Positions 1-7,271 of a stretch of DNA of 40,327 bases are shown here, piece by piece. Both the position numbers and the translations under genes were made by a program. Source of the DNA: a virus. The stretch's first letter is position 1, and the number at the start of each line of letters is the position of its first letter. The stretch is from positions 1 through 40,327 of the IMG/VR virus record IMGVR_UViG_3300009370_000065; one strand, written 5' to 3'. The notes under the pieces are model-generated. The model did not search any database. It was given only the letters and a program-made list of their open reading frames with translations, and had not been told where the DNA came from.

Positions 1-140
1 GGCGCGGCAGGCTTTGGAGGCGGTGCCTTCTCACCCCAGAGAAAACCTTTTCTACCCATAATAGGAAATCGTGTTCCACTTTGTGGCTGAGAGCGAATCT
101 AGACTAGCTAGATAGTGGCCCGAATCTTGCTTACTAGCTA

Positions 141-165
141 TGTGTCCCTCGCGACACAGCGAGGG
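141..165 (+). promoter_or_regulatory. two-state hairpin (a-b-a'-b') in the leader of the first gene
   Basis: Four adjacent 6-mers occur as TGTGTC, CCTCGC, GACACA, GCGAGG (141-164). The first pairs with the third and the second with the fourth. Each hairpin has a 6-nt loop made of half of the other hairpin, so the two folds exclude one another; the second gains a seventh pair (C146-G165). The element ends 16 bases before the ribosome binding site of the gene at 196. This is what an attenuator or RNA switch looks like, but function is inferred from arrangement only. Just upstream (98-112) is a CTAG-rich inverted repeat, TCTAG-ACTAG-CTAGA. Confidence 0.5.
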
Positions 166-195
166 CTTTAACCTGCCTAATAAGGAGCACTACGC

Positions 196-603
196 ATGTC
201 GTTTTTTTCTTTGTACGAGTCGGACGAGAAGCCTTCGTATACGCCCATCACCAGCAACGAGCTCTTCAACGCCGAGACTTGGTCCGCGCTCGCGGACTCG
301 GACTACGACCTGGCAGAAGAGGATCGCGGCGTCATCTTCAGCTACATGGGATCGAACGCCCGCCTGCTCGAGCGCGCTTTCAACAGCTATCGACGCTGCG
401 CCGATGATGGAGACGTCTTCCGGTGGGTCTGCTTCTGGGGCATCGTGATCGGCTTCTGCCTCATCGACAATCTCGCGACCACGCCCACCCAGAAGAAGAA
501 GAAGAAGAAAGCGGGCCCGCGCCAGGCTGGCGCCGGCCTCCCGGATTCGAGCGAGGCGCTCGACCGCGCGAGCGTTCGCGAGTGGGAACAGGACGATGTC
601 TAG
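196..603 (+). CDS. small single-pass membrane protein, unknown function
   Basis: This is a 135-residue protein of no recognised family. The start is supported by AAGGAG eight bases upstream of ATG. The N-terminal half is acidic and soluble. One hydrophobic segment lies at about residues 76-95 (VCFWGIVIGFCLID core). It is followed by a run of six lysines encoded by an AAG repeat (about 491-508) and an Ala/Gly/Asp-rich tail, so an inside-positive cytoplasmic tail is likely. Codons are clearly GC-richer (many GCG, CGC, CTC) than in the structural operon. It stands alone on its strand, followed by a long gene-free stretch. It may be recently acquired or an early gene. Confidence 0.65.
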   Translation: MSFFSLYESDEKPSYTPITSNELFNAETWSALADSDYDLAEEDRGVIFSYMGSNARLLERAFNSYRRCADDGDVFRWVCFWGIVIGFCLIDNLATTPTQKKKKKKAGPRQAGAGLPDSSEALDRASVREWEQDDV

Positions 604-800
604 CCCGCTCGACTCCGGCGCCGTCGAGCGGATTTTGCTTCGTTTCTCGCTCGCTTGCGCCGTCGTTCTCGTTATCGTCCACACCAGCAGGAGTTGCCTA
701 TAGGGTCGCACTAACTGACGAGTCTTAAGGCGTCGCCCGGCGCGAGTCGGGCGGCGCCAGACCGTCAAAATGTTGACACGCCGCCAAGAATTTTCAAGAG

Positions 801-894
801 GACGCGCTTCGCGCGTCAAGCGTTGCGCGCTGATGCGCGCTCAAGACGCAAGAAACGGCAGGGGCTTCGCCCCATAGCGCCCCTGAAGGGCGCT
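801..894. repeat. left-end hairpin cluster (TTC, TGAT, TTC and CTGAA loops)
   Basis: Four perfect hairpins lie in sequence: GACGCGC-TTC-GCGCGTC (801-817), GCGCGC-TGAT-GCGCGC (825-840), GGGGC-TTC-GCCCC (861-873) and AGCGCCC-CTGAA-GGGCGCT (876-894). The same loop types occur at 40201-40300 with different but still complementary stems. Stem changes that keep pairing point to a maintained structure in RNA or single-stranded DNA rather than chance. Confidence 0.65.
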
Positions 895-974
895 CCCCAT
901 TTCCCACGGGTGCTTCACTCCACGATGTGTTGGCATGCTTGCGCGAGGCGCGCGCGCTGCCCACCACTGTCACT

Positions 975-1013
975 CACGGGCAGGAATCACGGGTGCGCCC
1001 CACGGGCGTGGAT
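975..1013. repeat. three 13-bp iteron-like tandem repeats (left end)
   Basis: There are three contiguous 13-bp units starting at 975, 988 and 1001, each beginning CACGGG. They match in period and core the twelve units at 40030-40185. A single further core (CACGGGTG) lies at 905. Such arrays are typical of initiator-binding iterons, but no binding protein is identified. Confidence 0.6.
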
Positions 1014-1042
1014 GTGCAGTCCGTGCACCACCCTAGGCTGGA

Positions 1043-1345
1043 GTGCCAGAGGCACGACGTTGTGGGCTTGTGGTCGATCCTGACGCGTCTGACGACACGT
1101 TACGCGCCGCTATCGCGTCGCTTACACGCGAAGCGCGTGAGGTACGACCTAGACAGCCGATTCGAACTACGCGGGAGATTCGCCTGGCTTCGAGAAGCAC
1201 AACGGACGGTGGACGGCCCCGTACCCCAGTTGTACCTGCTTCCGGCAGAGAAATGACCATTGCTCTTTGGAAACGAACGCCCCGACCCCACCCCTGTGTC
1301 TTTTTCTCAACACAGTGGAAGATTCCAGGGATGCAGAGGCTCTAG
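1043..1345 (+). CDS. weak candidate ORF inside the hairpin-rich region
   Basis: An open frame of 100 codons starts at GTG and has no good ribosome binding site. Part of the translation looks protein-like (DPDASDDTLRAAIASL near residues 12-27). The rest is Arg/Pro-rich, as expected from GC-rich noncoding DNA. It overlaps several perfect hairpins and the first hairpin of the structured region. I consider it more likely noncoding; it could also be a gene relic. Confidence 0.15.
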   Translation: MPEARRCGLVVDPDASDDTLRAAIASLTREAREVRPRQPIRTTREIRLASRSTTDGGRPRTPVVPASGREMTIALWKRTPRPHPCVFFSTQWKIPGMQRL

Positions 1346-1570
1346 CCCCCTCTTGGGTATCGAGGGGTTGCCACGACAGGGACCGAGGTTTCTCTCTCGG
1401 TGTGTCAGTTCACTGCGTCCAGCCAGTGATCTTGGGTACGCGACTTGGCAGATTGCTGGATCTGCTCTCCCGGGGTTTCGTACCTTCGGCTACCCCTGCA
1501 TCTATGGGAGGCCCCACGGTAGATGCGTTTCCCTCCCGGCCCCGCCGTCTATGACCGACAACCGGGAGGG
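1288..1570 (+). ncRNA. candidate large structured RNA: eight consecutive hairpins
   Basis: Nearly every base lies in a chain of hairpins: 1294-1315 (CTGTGT/ACACAG, extended by CCA/TGG), 1347-1367 (CCCCTC/GAGGGG), 1382-1401 (ACCGAG/CTCGGT), 1410-1429 (TCACTG/CAGTGA), 1448-1465 (GCAGAT/ATCTGC), 1472-1496 (GGGGT/ACCCC, with an inner C-TTCG-G), 1498-1526 (GCATCTA/TAGATGC plus TGGG/CCCA) and 1531-1570 (CCCTCCCGG/CCGGGAGGG). A C-UUCG-G tetraloop forms only on the + strand, which favours rightward transcription from upstream of 196. The last hairpin ends seven bases before the stop of the convergent gene at 1577 and may terminate one or both transcripts. Length and phage setting recall large phage-borne RNAs such as GOLLD or ROOL, but I recognise no family signature. 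Confidence 0.5.
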
Positions 1571-1576
1571 TACTGT

Positions 1577-1789
1577 CTAGTGTTTCGTGATGACTCGCAT
1601 CTCAGGGTAGAGGATCGCTGCGTTCCGTGCAGCGCACACAGGACATATCCGGTACAGAGTGTGTGTTATCCATTGCATGTGGTCACGGCCCCCCACCTTT
1701 ACAGAGCGATAGACGATGAAGACATCGTTACACTGGTGGCATCGGGTATCAATGGGAATCCGTGCCGCCTCGTAGTCTCGTGTGCTCAA
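1577..1789 (-). CDS. small zinc-ribbon protein downstream of the helicase
   Basis: This is a 70-residue protein with two CxxC knuckles (CHQC near residue 17, CPVC near residue 49) spaced about 30 residues apart, the usual layout of a zinc ribbon. It starts at TTG inside a TTGA junction with the stop of the helicase gene, with GGAGAG upstream, so it is probably translationally coupled to the helicase. It is the last gene of the leftward unit. Partner and target are unknown; a nucleic-acid-related role is inferred from neighbour and fold. Confidence 0.7.
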   Translation of the reverse strand: MSTRDYEAARIPIDTRCHQCNDVFIVYRSVKVGGRDHMQWITHTLYRICPVCAARNAAILYPEMRVITKH

Positions 1790-3204
1790 AACCGACTCTC
1801 CGGGTCACCCATGATCTCGGAGAGCTTGGAGTAGCTTCCACCGTTGCTGTACCCATCGGACTCCTCGCCGGGCTCCGGGCCTGTCCAGTCGGAGAACTTG
1901 GCATACCGGCTCTCGAACAGCATCGGCACAGTCCCCACGGGGCCGTTGCGCTGCTTGCCCACAATCAACTCAGCCCGGTCGGGAAACTCTGTCTCCCGGT
2001 GGTACACCACGTCGCGGTAAACAAAACCAATCAGGTCTGCGTCTTGCTCAATAGCCCCCGATTCCCGTAGATCCGAAAGCATCGGCCGCTTGTCGTTGGT
2101 ACCACGGGCCTCCGGCCCACGATTCAACTGACTCAGCGCCACCACAGGGCAATCCAACTCCTTTGCCAGAGCCTTGAGCCCACGGCTGATCTGACTGATC
2201 TCCTGCTCCCGATTCTTTGTGGTGCCGTCCCCCCGGGCCAACTGCAGGTAGTCCACAATCACCAGATCCAGAGGGGCCTGGGCGTGAAGCCGACGACACT
2301 TCGACCGGATCTCTAGGATGCTGGAGCTACCCGAGTCATCGATGAACAACGGAGCCGACTTCAGCTTGTCCGCTGCATCTGAAAGCCGACCGTGGGCGTC
2401 TACCGAAATCACACCCTTGTGGAACGTAGAGAAATCCACACTCGCCTCGGACGAGAGTAGCCGCATCACCAGGGAACGAGTGGTCATCTCCAATGAGAAC
2501 AACGCCACCCGCTTCTTGGAATCGAAGGCCGCATTGCGCGCCATGTTCAATGCCAGCGCCGTCTTCCCCATCGCGGGGCGGGCTGCGATAATCACCAGAT
2601 CCCCGTCCTGTAGCCCGCCCGTGAGGGCGTCGAACTCCCGTATCCCCGTGGTGAGGCCACTCAACTCACCGTTGCGATTCATCATCGCCTCGATGTGATC
2701 GAATGTGGGGGACATCGCAGACTCAAGAGAGGTGAAGTTGCTCAATGACCGGCGCTGCGATACCTCGAAGATCCGAGACTCCACACGATCGAGGAGAAGC
2801 CCGGAGTCGTCCGTTGCCTCGTAGGCATTCTCCGCGATCTCGCTCCCGATCCGAATGATCTCGCGCTTCAGCGATTTGTCGCGCACGATCTTCGAGTAGT
2901 GCTCTACATTCGCGGACGTGGCGGCGTAGTCCGATATCTCGGCCAGCGCAATCGTGCCACCCGCAGACTCAAGCTGCCCGTTTTCCTTCAACCAGTCCGC
3001 AATCACTACCAAGTCCAACGGCTTGTTGGCATTGTGTAGGGATGCCATAGCCGAATAGATCGTTTCGTGTGCGGGACTGTAGAAATCAGTGGGCTTGAGG
3101 TAGTCATACACGACATCAAAGGTCTTGTTGTCCAGCATGACGGCTGCGAGTACAGCCTTTTCGGAATCAAGATCGTAAGGCGGAATACGTCCGGTGGTGC
3201 TCAA
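1786..3204 (-). CDS. dnaB: replicative DNA helicase, DnaB family
   Basis: This is a hexameric 5'-3' replication-fork helicase of 472 residues, normal for DnaB. The N-terminal domain (about 8-110) contains the usual EKAVLAAVM-type segment. The RecA-like motor has Walker A ARPAMGKT near residues 208-215, Walker B LVIVDYLQL, and the C-terminal SQLNRG and DLRESGAIEQDAD motifs. I chose the TTG at 3204 because AAGGGAG lies six bases upstream and the codon overlaps the upstream stop as TTGA; a TTG at 3210 directly abuts the SD. No phage primase or polymerase is seen, so it presumably loads host polymerase. Lesions in the motor motifs are not apparent. Confidence 0.95.
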   Translation of the reverse strand: MSTTGRIPPYDLDSEKAVLAAVMLDNKTFDVVYDYLKPTDFYSPAHETIYSAMASLHNANKPLDLVVIADWLKENGQLESAGGTIALAEISDYAATSANVEHYSKIVRDKSLKREIIRIGSEIAENAYEATDDSGLLLDRVESRIFEVSQRRSLSNFTSLESAMSPTFDHIEAMMNRNGELSGLTTGIREFDALTGGLQDGDLVIIAARPAMGKTALALNMARNAAFDSKKRVALFSLEMTTRSLVMRLLSSEASVDFSTFHKGVISVDAHGRLSDAADKLKSAPLFIDDSGSSSILEIRSKCRRLHAQAPLDLVIVDYLQLARGDGTTKNREQEISQISRGLKALAKELDCPVVALSQLNRGPEARGTNDKRPMLSDLRESGAIEQDADLIGFVYRDVVYHRETEFPDRAELIVGKQRNGPVGTVPMLFESRYAKFSDWTGPEPGEESDGYSNGGSYSKLSEIMGDPESRF

Positions 3205-3425
3205 TGCCAACTCCCTTCGAACGCTGAGCGTTCGGCGTCTGTGAGTACAGGTAACCCAAGGCGGCGGCGCTCCTCAACCTGATGCCGGGGAACCGAATCG
3301 GGAATTTCCCGTGACCCCCCGGTCATTCGCTTCCCCGGCCCAGGCTTTGCACAACGGCACACCCGGAGATTCATAGTGAATCCCGTGGGGTGTTCTTCAG
3401 TGTTGCCGCAGATACATCGTGTCAT
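3201..3425 (-). CDS. small Cys-rich protein upstream of the helicase
   Basis: About 74 residues if the ATG at 3425 is used. The frame is open further upstream to about 3509, so the start is uncertain, and no clear ribosome binding site is seen at either start. The N-terminus carries paired cysteines (CIC, CRC) that could bind zinc; the C-terminus is Arg/Glu-rich. The stop overlaps the helicase TTG start (TTGA), so the two genes are coupled. A replication-accessory role is only a guess from position. Confidence 0.55.
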   Translation of the reverse strand: MTRCICGNTEEHPTGFTMNLRVCRCAKPGPGKRMTGGSREIPDSVPRHQVEERRRLGLPVLTDAERSAFEGSWH

Positions 3426-3555
3426 ATATAGGGCAGGTGGGGATGACGGGCCGGAGCACCACCAACGAACCCGCCACCCCCGGTAATCGCCGCGAGTTGC
3501 GGCAACCACATACTACCATACATGACGGAGGACCGATCAGAAAATATAGGAAATG

Positions 3556-4194
3556 TTAGGGGCGACGAGTAAGTACCTGTCCACGGCCAAAGTCGGACCA
3601 CGTGGCTTTGCGAACGAACGCATTGTTGAACCCGGCTATTTGCCCAGGTAGTACCTCATCGTTTTCGATGAAGGCAAGAGAGTTTGTGTCTTCATCCTTT
3701 GCAAAGACATAGAGCCTATCAGGACGAGAAGCCATAAAGCCGGTGTCTATGGTGCCCCTAATACGATTGGGGAGAGCGTTGTGTGTCCTGAGATTAGAAT
3801 TGTTATCGTTCGTAGAGCTTGTGTTGGTGCCCCATTGGTTCTCGTCATTAGACGCGGTGGTATTGAAGTTGCTGCCCCAACAGTTCTCGTATGCACGTGC
3901 CTTTCCGTTACCGCTCGTTCTTTCGGTTTTGAAGAGGTGTCGAAAGTAGTGCGGACTGTTGCTCTCGGTTCTCTTGTCTTGGATGCAGAGAAGATTTGCA
4001 GGATTGTTCTCATCAGCAGATTCGCTCGGTCCCATTGCTGCGCGGGCAGGAGCTTGTCTTGCTACGAGCCCTAGAGCATTGAGGTGTCCATGGGTGTGAG
4101 ATGATCCGCCGCACTCACGCCCATGCGGAACTCGACGATGGCACATCGAGCGTTGCTTATTGAGTTCTCGTCCGCTAATCGGGTCCCAAGCCAT
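3556..4194 (-). CDS. Asn-rich orphan protein, divergent from terminase
   Basis: The protein has 212 residues. GGAGAG lies four bases before ATG and supports the start. The N-terminal part is Arg/His/Cys-rich. The middle (about residues 104-140) is strongly enriched in Asn, Thr and Ser. The C-terminal part looks folded, with alternating hydrophobic and charged residues (TGFMASRPDRLYVFAKDED region). No family is recognised. It faces away from the packaging/structural operon across only some 50 bases, so a divergent promoter should lie between or inside the gene starts. The gap 3426-3555 downstream holds nothing I can name. Confidence 0.6.
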   Translation of the reverse strand: MAWDPISGRELNKQRSMCHRRVPHGRECGGSSHTHGHLNALGLVARQAPARAAMGPSESADENNPANLLCIQDKRTESNSPHYFRHLFKTERTSGNGKARAYENCWGSNFNTTASNDENQWGTNTSSTNDNNSNLRTHNALPNRIRGTIDTGFMASRPDRLYVFAKDEDTNSLAFIENDEVLPGQIAGFNNAFVRKATWSDFGRGQVLTRRP

Positions 4195-4242
4195 AATACT
4201 CTCCGTTGGTAATCAAGAAACTTGCGGCTATGGTATCACAAT

Positions 4243-4839
4243 ATGGATCAACAACACGATCCCGCAGTCCCGATCAAGCATGGTAAATGGGAGATCGTCG
4301 CTCAGCGTTTGGCGATGGGAGATACCCAGACCGATGCGTATCGGAAGGCGGGCTACAGCGCCACACAGCCATCCATCGATGCCGCTAAGTTATTGAAAAA
4401 GCACCCGGAAATTGCGGAGAGGGCCGAGTACCTCAAGAGCCGGATGTTTGATAGGCAAGTGGATACCAAGCTCATTACCCGAGATGAAGTTCTGCAAGGG
4501 TTGATGCATACGATCAAGCAAGCAATAGACCAGGGAAAGCCACAACTATCCGTCGTACACTCTTGCTACCGAACCATTGCCGAGATGGAAGGGATGCTCA
4601 TCAAGAAGTCTGAAGTAAAACGGATGAAGGAAGATCCGTTTGAGCACGCCTCTCGACAGCAACTTGTAAACATGATCGAGCGAGCAACGAGAGACTTAGG
4701 ACTGGAGATCGATGGACAACTCCTCGACCAATTCCTCGACAGCGGCGCTACGGATTCTGGCCTCCCGGCTGGAGTCGATGCGGACGAAGAAGCTGGCCTT
4801 CTATCGTCCGTATCCGAAACAGGCGGAATTCCACAGTAG
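4243..4839 (+). CDS. terS: terminase small subunit
   Basis: This DNA-recognition subunit of the packaging motor has 198 residues from the ATG at 4243. A TTG 21 bases upstream is an alternative, and neither start has a strong ribosome binding site. Residues about 20-65 show the helix-turn-helix layout of Terminase_2-type small subunits: a DTQTDAYRKAGY turn followed by a KLLKKHPEIAERAEYL helix. The C-terminal half is helical and acidic, as expected for oligomerisation and large-subunit contact. The 3' end overlaps the large subunit gene by 128 bases in another frame. It is the first gene of the rightward operon. Confidence 0.85.
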   Translation: MDQQHDPAVPIKHGKWEIVAQRLAMGDTQTDAYRKAGYSATQPSIDAAKLLKKHPEIAERAEYLKSRMFDRQVDTKLITRDEVLQGLMHTIKQAIDQGKPQLSVVHSCYRTIAEMEGMLIKKSEVKRMKEDPFEHASRQQLVNMIERATRDLGLEIDGQLLDQFLDSGATDSGLPAGVDADEEAGLLSSVSETGGIPQ

Positions 4840-6145
4840 CGGCAAGGAGTTCCGGCTTCGGCTGCTCATGGCCGGGAACCAGTTGGGGAAATCCGAGTGT
4901 GGCAGCGCCGAGATGGCAATGCACTTTACGGGTCTTTATCCACCCGCCTGGAATGGTATCCGGGTTGAGAAGCCGGGTCGGTACTGGGTAGGTGGAGTCA
5001 CCAGCCTCACCACGAGAGATGTAATCCAGAGGAAGCTACTCGGTCCCCCCGGGGAAGAGGGTACAGGTTGGATTCCGAAGGAATCGATTGAGAAGCTGGT
5101 GCCGTCGCGAGGAGTTCCTGGTGCTTACGACTACGCCATGATCCGACACCAGAAGGGCGGCAGTAGTTTCGTGGGGTTCAAGTCCTACGAACAGGGCCGG
5201 GAGAAGTGGCAGGCGGATACCCTCGATGCCATCTGGTTCGACGAGGAGCCCCCGGCAGATATCTGGACGGAGGGGCTTGCCCGTTGTACTGCCACGGGTG
5301 GATTCACGCTCCTGACGTTTACGCCACTAAAGGGCATGTCAGATGTGGTCAGAGGGTTTTACCCCACGCCCGATTCGGCTGAGAAGAAAGTCATTCGGAT
5401 GGGGATCAAGGATGCACAGCACATCTCGGAGGAGATGCGCGAGAAGATCCTGACCCAGTACCCCGAGCACGAGAGGGACGCACGCCTAGAGGGCATCCCC
5501 AAGCTGGGATCGGGGATGATCTACAACGTCCCCGAGAGCATGATTGTCGAGGCACCAATCGAAATTCCCTATTGGTGGCGCAGAATTATAGGCATTGACC
5601 TTGGCGGCGGGGATCACCCCACAGCCGCAGTTGCCATGGCCCATGATACAGAGACAGACGAGATCCACGTATACGCCTGTTACAAGGGGAAGGACCCCCG
5701 TATTGCAATACACGCATCGGCAATCAAGACATGGGGGCAACTACCTGTTGCATGGCCGAAGGATGCGTACACGAGGGACCGCAACAGCGGCACCAGATTT
5801 GCAGATCTCTACCGGGAGGAAGGCATTCGGATGCTCCATGAGCATACCCAGTTCATCGATGGAACCGTATCGGTGGAGCCCGGAATCGCGGAAATCCTGA
5901 ACCGAATGGTCCGAGGGAAGTTCAAGGTTGCTTACCAGTTGTCTGACTGGTGGGATGAGTTCAAGCTGTACCACCGGAGCAACGGGGCAATCGTCAAGAA
6001 GTACGATGACCTCATGGATGCCACCCGGTATGCCATGATGAGTTTGCGTTATGCAACGATAATCCGGCAGAGGAATCGATTTCCCGCTACAGTAGGTGTG
6101 GATTACGACCCGTTGGCTGCGTCCGATGAGGCGAAGTTGCACTGA
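4712..6145 (+). CDS. terL: terminase large subunit (packaging ATPase/nuclease)
   Basis: This protein pumps DNA into the prohead and cuts it. It has 477 residues, normal for the family. The Walker A motif is GNQLGKS (55-61). The Walker B and catalytic acid lie in IWFDEEPP (D177, E178). A coupling-motif segment LLTFTPLKG follows. The RNase H-like nuclease begins with GIDLGGGDHP and ends with a late acidic site in DLMDATRYAMM. The start at 4712 has GGAG four bases upstream but gives a long overlap with the small subunit; ATG at 4778 is an alternative. The stop overlaps the next ATG (TGATG). The deviant GNQLGKS Walker A is common in podoviral terminases. Confidence 0.95.
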   Translation: MDNSSTNSSTAALRILASRLESMRTKKLAFYRPYPKQAEFHSSGKEFRLRLLMAGNQLGKSECGSAEMAMHFTGLYPPAWNGIRVEKPGRYWVGGVTSLTTRDVIQRKLLGPPGEEGTGWIPKESIEKLVPSRGVPGAYDYAMIRHQKGGSSFVGFKSYEQGREKWQADTLDAIWFDEEPPADIWTEGLARCTATGGFTLLTFTPLKGMSDVVRGFYPTPDSAEKKVIRMGIKDAQHISEEMREKILTQYPEHERDARLEGIPKLGSGMIYNVPESMIVEAPIEIPYWWRRIIGIDLGGGDHPTAAVAMAHDTETDEIHVYACYKGKDPRIAIHASAIKTWGQLPVAWPKDAYTRDRNSGTRFADLYREEGIRMLHEHTQFIDGTVSVEPGIAEILNRMVRGKFKVAYQLSDWWDEFKLYHRSNGAIVKKYDDLMDATRYAMMSLRYATIIRQRNRFPATVGVDYDPLAASDEAKLH

Positions 6146-6363
6146 TGCTTAATCCCACCAACCGATATACACGGCGGCGGCTGAACCAAGAGAATGCATT
6201 GAGCAAGGCCAATGGTTCCAAGGGAGCACGAAACGCGCAGCGCCACTTCAATGCGGGAACACTTGGATCTTTGTTTGGCCCCGGGCAGACTGCCCTCTCG
6301 GGAAGGAAATCTTCTCCTGGTGGCACGACAATGATTCGAAAGGAAGCAAGTGATGGGAGCTGA
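6145..6363 (+). CDS. small basic Gly/Ser-rich protein (1 of 3 similar)
   Basis: The protein has 72 residues. Its ATG overlaps the terL stop (TGATG). It is basic, with Arg/Asn-rich N-terminal and Gly/Ser/Lys-rich C-terminal parts (GPGQTALSGRK). The two following genes end in similar basic Gly/Ser-rich tails, so the three may be related small virion or assembly proteins. No family is recognised. The position between terminase and portal argues for a head role. Confidence 0.55.
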   Translation: MLNPTNRYTRRRLNQENALSKANGSKGARNAQRHFNAGTLGSLFGPGQTALSGRKSSPGGTTMIRKEASDGS

Positions 6364-6796
6364 AATACTTGCAGCACTGACCGCCGCTAGCAATACAGTC
6401 TCTAACGTACTGGAGCCTGTTACAAGTTTCTTGGGTGGAGCAGATACTGCGACTTCTGCAACGACAGGGATAAGTGAAGGATTGCACGGATTGACCGGAG
6501 TTCCAGCAACTCCAGCAATCGGGCCAGCAACGCCTGCTGCAGCGGCAATCAAAGGAACAAGTAAGGCTCTTGGGCAGATTGCTGGAATTGGGGGTCAGGC
6601 AATGAAGGCGGTACCCGTGGCTACGGCACTCGCTTCTGCAAAATCTAAGCCCAAGACGCCAAAGATAGAGATGCCTTCTGGTCCTACTGATACAGCAATC
6701 GCGAGATCATCGACGCGCGCGGAAAAAAGAGGGCAGGGCGCCAGCTCGAAACGAGCACCGGCACGACGAAAGGCCGGATACTCCAGCTTTGGATAG
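6353..6796 (+). CDS. Ala/Gly-rich small virion-type protein (2 of 3)
   Basis: The protein has 147 residues. AAGGAAG upstream of ATG supports the start at 6353. A long Ala/Gly/Thr-rich, mildly hydrophobic stretch (residues about 5-100) is followed by a strongly basic tail with KRGQGASSKRAPARR. This composition is typical of membrane-active or DNA-associated small virion proteins, but nothing identifies a family. It overlaps the previous gene by 11 bases. Confidence 0.65.
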   Translation: MGAEILAALTAASNTVSNVLEPVTSFLGGADTATSATTGISEGLHGLTGVPATPAIGPATPAAAAIKGTSKALGQIAGIGGQAMKAVPVATALASAKSKPKTPKIEMPSGPTDTAIARSSTRAEKRGQGASSKRAPARRKAGYSSFG

Positions 6797-6804
6797 GAGC
6801 CAAC

Positions 6805-7269
6805 ATGGGCATTGAAACACTTATCGCAATGGCAGTAACGGCAGCGCAAACAATAGCAGGTGCTGGCGGTGCCGTTGCTAGTACCGTTGCGCAAGGAATC
6901 ACTGGTCTTGTTACCGGAGCGGGCGCTATTCCCGCAGGTGGAACACTTTCGACTAGTGCTCTTGGAGGGTCCGTCGCGGGACCAGCGTCATCCGCAGTAG
7001 CCGCTGCAGGACAGGTTGGTTCAGCGCTAGGAAGTGTAGGGCAACTTGCTGGTTCCATCGCGCCTGCAACAAAATCTGCAGTAGACGCAAAAAATGCAGC
7101 CAAGTCCCTCAAGAAGAAAGCAAAGGAAGCGGCTGCTCCGACAGCGCTCGCACAAGCAAACACAAGACCTAGTTTGCAAAAGCGTGGTGGACAAAGCAGT
7201 CGAACTACTGCGACTGGTGCAAGCGCAGCCGGAGGGAGAAGTACCGCAGGCACCAGTGGGTTGGCGTAA
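6805..7269 (+). CDS. Ala/Gly-rich small virion-type protein (3 of 3)
   Basis: The protein has 154 residues. AGGAG lies seven bases before ATG. The first 95 residues are almost all small or hydrophobic (Gly, Ala, Val, Thr, Ser), resembling glycine-zipper membrane-inserting segments. A Lys-rich hinge (KSLKKKAKEAA) and a Gly/Ser/Arg tail follow. It resembles the preceding gene in architecture, suggesting duplication. It may be an ejected, membrane-inserting protein; this is inference from composition and position just before the portal gene. Confidence 0.65.
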   Translation: MGIETLIAMAVTAAQTIAGAGGAVASTVAQGITGLVTGAGAIPAGGTLSTSALGGSVAGPASSAVAAAGQVGSALGSVGQLAGSIAPATKSAVDAKNAAKSLKKKAKEAAAPTALAQANTRPSLQKRGGQSSRTTATGASAAGGRSTAGTSGLA

Positions 7270-7271
7270 TC

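Larger units (their letters stand above)
604..1287. other. GC-rich intergenic region with many hairpins
   Basis: I see no convincing gene here apart from one weak candidate at 1043. Many perfect inverted repeats are visible: 734-753 (CGCCCG / CGGGCG), 801-817, 825-840, 861-873, 876-894, 941-953 (GCGCG-AGG-CGCGC), 1043-1055 (GTGCC-AGA-GGCAC), 1102-1118 (ACGCG / CGCGT), 1125-1139 (CACGCG-AAG-CGCGTG) and 1227-1239 (CTGC / GCAG). Three 13-bp repeats lie at 975-1013. Function is unknown; it could be the 5' part of the structured RNA proposed at 1288-1570, an origin, or both. Confidence 0.6.

Noticed and set aside
190-819. Leftward 209-codon open frame opposite the gene at 196
   Set aside because: It is the complement of a GC-rich gene, with no ribosome binding site and low-complexity Arg/Ala content; the + strand gene has a clear start signal.
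1155-1175. GATTCGAAC-like piece resembling a tRNA T-loop on the minus strand
   Set aside because: The five bases on either side do not pair, and no acceptor or anticodon arm can be built around it.
1260-1580. Rightward open frames of 95-106 codons over the hairpin region
   Set aside because: No ribosome binding site, Pro/Arg/Ser-rich translation, and complete overlap with perfect hairpins.
3743-4074. Rightward frames opposite the Asn-rich gene
   Set aside because: Composition and lack of start signals fit shadows of the leftward gene, which has GGAGAG before its ATG.
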